From Oceanicola sp. S124 (GTDB taxonomy: Bacteria; Pseudomonadota; Alphaproteobacteria; Rhodobacterales; Rhodobacteraceae), in the NCBI RefSeq assembly GCF_000220565.1, contig NZ_AFPM01000186.1, positions 1-43,044 of the forward strand: 43,044 nucleotides of DNA, in the 5' to 3' direction. Position 1 is the stretch's first letter; every line of letters starts with the position of its first letter. Below, in pieces: positions 40,784 through 43,044 of this stretch. The position numbers were made by a program, and so were the translations under genes. Under the pieces are notes generated by a model. The model did no database searches and was not told the DNA's origin. It was given only the letters and a program-made list of their open reading frames with translations.

Positions 40784-41668
40784 ATGCAGACCAAGCGCAC
40801 AACCTTCCGCAGCTACTGGCTGCCCTACCTGCTGATCGCGCCGCAACTTGCGATCACGCTGATCTTCTTCATCTGGCCCGCGGGCCAGGCCGTCCGTCAG
40901 AGCTTCCTGCAGGAAGATCCCTTCGGCCTCTCCACCAAGTTCGTCGGCCTCAAGAACTACGTGAAGCTGTTCCACAGCGCCGAGTATCTGGCCTCGTTCG
41001 AGACCACGGTGATCTTCACCCTCTGCACGGCCACCCTGTCGATGGGGCTGGCGCTGCTGTTCGCCGTGGCGGTGGACAGGATGATCCGCACCTCTTCGGC
41101 CTATACGACCTTCATGGTCTGGCCCTATGCCGTCGCCCCCGCCATCGCCGGTGTGCTCTGGTGGTTCATGTTCAACCCCTCGGTCGGCGTGCTGACCTAT
41201 GCGCTGGATGTCATGGGCTACGACTGGAACCACCGCCTGTCAGGCACCGACGCGATGATCCTGGTGGTACTGGCCAGCAGCTGGAAGCAGATCAGCTACA
41301 ACTTCCTGTTTTTCGTCGCCGGGCTGCAGTCAATCCCGCAGAGCTTGCGCGAAGCCGCCGCCATCGACGGCGCGGGGCCGGTGAAGCGCTTCTTCACCGT
41401 GGTCTTCCCGCTGCTCTCGCCCACGACGTTCTTCCTGCTGGTCGTCAACATCAACTACACGATGTTCGACACCTTCTCGACCATCGACGCCTCGACCGCG
41501 GGCGGCCCCGGACAGGCCACGACCATCCTCGTCTACAAGGTCTACGAGGACGGCTACAAGGGCCTCAACCTCGGCTCCTCGGCGGCGCAATCGGTGATCC
41601 TGATGGGGATCGTCATGGTCCTGACCTTCATCCAGTTCCGCTTCATCGAGCGGCGCGTGCAGTACTGA
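40784..41668 (+). CDS. ugpA: sn-Glycerol-3-phosphate ABC transporter permease
   Basis: A 294-aa six-helix permease. The first helix starts RSYWLPYLLIAPQLAITLIF and the ATPase-contact loop is REAAAIDGAGPVKRFFTVVF (~202-221). The DASTAGGPGQATTILVYKVY stretch is typical of sugar-type permeases of this class. ATG 40784 is chosen; the frame extends upstream into the stem-loop without support. Pairs with UgpE in the membrane. Confidence 0.94.
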   Translation: MQTKRTTFRSYWLPYLLIAPQLAITLIFFIWPAGQAVRQSFLQEDPFGLSTKFVGLKNYVKLFHSAEYLASFETTVIFTLCTATLSMGLALLFAVAVDRMIRTSSAYTTFMVWPYAVAPAIAGVLWWFMFNPSVGVLTYALDVMGYDWNHRLSGTDAMILVVLASSWKQISYNFLFFVAGLQSIPQSLREAAAIDGAGPVKRFFTVVFPLLSPTTFFLLVVNINYTMFDTFSTIDASTAGGPGQATTILVYKVYEDGYKGLNLGSSAAQSVILMGIVMVLTFIQFRFIERRVQY

Positions 41669-41684
41669 GAGAGGAGGCGCACCC

Positions 41685-42533
41685 ATGGTCGAAAACCGTC
41701 CGTTCCTGACCTTCCTGGCGCATCTGGTGCTGATCCTCGGCGTGGCCTTCGTGGCCCTGCCGGTCTGGATCGCCTTCGTCGCCTCAACCCATGACCAGGC
41801 CACCTTCCTCGGCGGCACCATGCCGCTCTGGCCCGGCTCCAACATGTGGGAGACCTACCGCACCATCCTGGTGGATGGGGTGCAAAGCTCCGGCGCACCG
41901 CCGCTGACGATGATGATGAAGAACTCGCTGCTGATGGCGCTGATCATCACCTTCGGCAAGATCGCCATCTCGATCCTGTCGGCCTTCGCGATCGTCTACT
42001 TCCGCTTCCCCTTCCGGGTGCTGGCCTTCTGGATCATATTCGTGACCCTGATGCTGCCGGTGGAAGTGCGGATCATGCCCACCTTCAAGGTGGTCGCGGA
42101 CCTCGGCCTGCTGAACAGCTACGCGGGCCTCTCGATCCCGCTGATCGCCTCGGCCACGGCCACCTTCCTCTTCCGTCAGTTCTTCCTGACCATACCCGAA
42201 GAGCTGGTCGAGGCCGCCCGGATCGACGGCGCCGGGCCGATGAAGTTCTTCCGCGACATGGTGCTGCCGCTCAGCCAGACCAATATCGCGGCGCTCTTCG
42301 TCATCCTCTTCATCTACGGCTGGAACCAGTACCTCTGGCCGATGCTGATCACCACGGACGAGAAGTTCTACACCGTCGTCATGGGCATCAAGCGGATGTC
42401 CGACGTGGCCGACAGCGACCCCCAATGGAACTTCGTCATGGGCTCGGCCATGCTGGCCATGCTGCCGCCCGTGCTCGTCGTCGTCTTCATGCAGAGGCTT
42501 TTCGTCAAAGGCCTCGTGGAACAGGAGAAGTAA
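41685..42533 (+). CDS. ugpE: sn-Glycerol-3-phosphate ABC transporter permease
   Basis: A 282-aa permease with six helices and the EAA loop [20 protein letters not shown] (~182-201). [20 protein letters not shown] and [19 protein letters not shown] are strongly UgpE-like. GAGGAGG precedes ATG 41685, 16 bases after ugpA. Forms the translocation pore with UgpA. Confidence 0.95.
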   Translation: MVENRPFLTFLAHLVLILGVAFVALPVWIAFVASTHDQATFLGGTMPLWPGSNMWETYRTILVDGVQSSGAPPLTMMMKNSLLMALIITFGKIAISILSAFAIVYFRFPFRVLAFWIIFVTLMLPVEVRIMPTFKVVADLGLLNSYAGLSIPLIASATATFLFRQFFLTIPEELVEAARIDGAGPMKFFRDMVLPLSQTNIAALFVILFIYGWNQYLWPMLITTDEKFYTVVMGIKRMSDVADSDPQWNFVMGSAMLAMLPPVLVVVFMQRLFVKGLVEQEK

Positions 42534-42535
42534 TC

Positions 42536-43044
42536 ATGGCCGGTATCAAGCTTTCCGCCGTGAAAAAGGTCTACCCGGGCAGTGCAGAGCCTGCCGTGAA
42601 GGGCGTCGACCTCGACATCAGGGACGGCGAATTCGTCGTCCTCGTCGGCCCCTCGGGCTGCGGCAAATCCACCCTGCTGCGGATGATCGCGGGGCTCGAA
42701 ACCGTCTCGGACGGCGAGATCGCCATCGGCGACAAGGTGGTCAACAACATGGAACCCGCCGAGCGCGACATCGCCATGGTGTTCCAGAACTACGCCCTCT
42801 ATCCGCATATGTCGGTGCGCCAGAACATGGCCTACGGGCTGAAGAACCGCCGCATGCCGAAGGACGAGATCGCCCGCCGCATCGACGAGGCCGCCGCTGT
42901 GCTCGAGATCTCGGACTATCTCGACCGCAAGCCGCGCGCGCTTTCGGGCGGACAGCGTCAGCGGGTCGCCATGGGCCGTGCCATCGTGCGCGACCCCGCC
43001 GCCTTCCTGTTCGACGAGCCGCTGTCGAACCTCGACGCCAAGCT
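42536..43044 (+). CDS. ugpC: sn-Glycerol-3-phosphate ABC transporter ATP-binding protein (5' part, cut by the window edge)
   Basis: The first 169 codons of an ABC ATPase, open to the window end, so the gene is simply cut, not broken. AGGAG precedes ATG 42536, which lies two bases after the ugpE stop. Visible: Walker [10 protein letters not shown] (38-46), [20 protein letters not shown] with the Q-loop, the signature LSGGQRQRV, and Walker [14 protein letters not shown] at the very end. The missing part should hold the H-loop and the TOBE region. The name rests on operon position; the sequence alone fits any MalK/UgpC-type ATPase. Confidence 0.94.
   Translation, partial: MAGIKLSAVKKVYPGSAEPAVKGVDLDIRDGEFVVLVGPSGCGKSTLLRMIAGLETVSDGEIAIGDKVVNNMEPAERDIAMVFQNYALYPHMSVRQNMAYGLKNRRMPKDEIARRIDEAAAVLEISDYLDRKPRALSGGQRQRVAMGRAIVRDPAAFLFDEPLSNLDAK

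Noticed and set aside
42536-43044. Truncated ugpC as a pseudogene
   Set aside because: The frame is open and in register up to the last base, so the window edge explains the cut.
1-43044. tRNA, rRNA, CRISPR arrays, insertion sequences, phage or integrase genes
   Set aside because: I looked for cloverleaf-like tracts, regular repeats, transposase motifs and attachment duplications and found none that can be supported.

Overview
The window reads as a chromosome segment of a GC-rich alphaproteobacterium, most likely Rhodobacteraceae (Roseobacter/Paracoccus-like). The basis is the very high GC, the dense operons with 4-base start/stop overlaps, the many binding-protein transporters (TRAP, polyamine-type ABC, glycerol-phosphate ABC) and the protein flavour. 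This is inference from gene content; no rRNA or tRNA is present. I see no insertion sequence, prophage or CRISPR array.

Layout. (1) 1-4545, plus: a candidate operator, then nagA, a ROK sugar kinase, an M81 (MlrC-like) metallopeptidase and an SDR dehydrogenase, an amino-sugar-linked operon. (2) 4535-9824, minus: DctP-DctQ-DctM TRAP transporter followed by two overlapping cytochrome P450 genes, facing a divergent MarR regulator (10198-10731) across a palindrome-rich spacer. (3) 10816-12253, minus: an amidase gene split by a 1-base frameshift. (4) 12335-26785: an exopolysaccharide locus of the Wzx/Wzy type: three glycosyltransferases, a flippase, a Wza-like export lipoprotein, a GT26-WbaP fusion, a Wzz-like chain-length protein and a Wzy-like polymerase, interleaved with a hybrid histidine kinase, a periplasmic SUOX-fold protein without any cysteine, and a LuxR-type response regulator. 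(5) 26727-36579, minus: a ten-gene operon headed by its own IclR regulator, with two proteins of unknown function (574 and 229 aa), an M19 dipeptidase, a polyamine-type ABC transporter, a RidA protein and a GlcD-like flavin dehydrogenase. (6) 37007-39204, plus: a thiamine-diphosphate enzyme and an XRE-cupin regulator. (7) 39392-end, plus: ugpBAE and the 5' part of ugpC, running off the window.

How the parts work together. The exopolysaccharide locus has a priming transferase, four further sugar transferase activities, flippase, polymerase, chain-length control and outer-membrane export. Its sensor kinase carries every step of a His-Asp-His-Asp phosphorelay except the final receiver, which the nearby LuxR protein supplies. 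An 18-base dyad CCTAT-N8-ATAGG (with variants) sits in three of the locus's promoter spacers and is a candidate shared operator. The ten-gene minus-strand operon looks like uptake plus oxidation of an unknown amino compound: import, peptide-bond or amide cleavage, oxidation, and imine clean-up by RidA. The 574/229-aa pair inside it is the best candidate here for undescribed enzymology. A recurring architectural detail is a perfect stem-loop directly behind the binding-protein gene in all three transporter operons.
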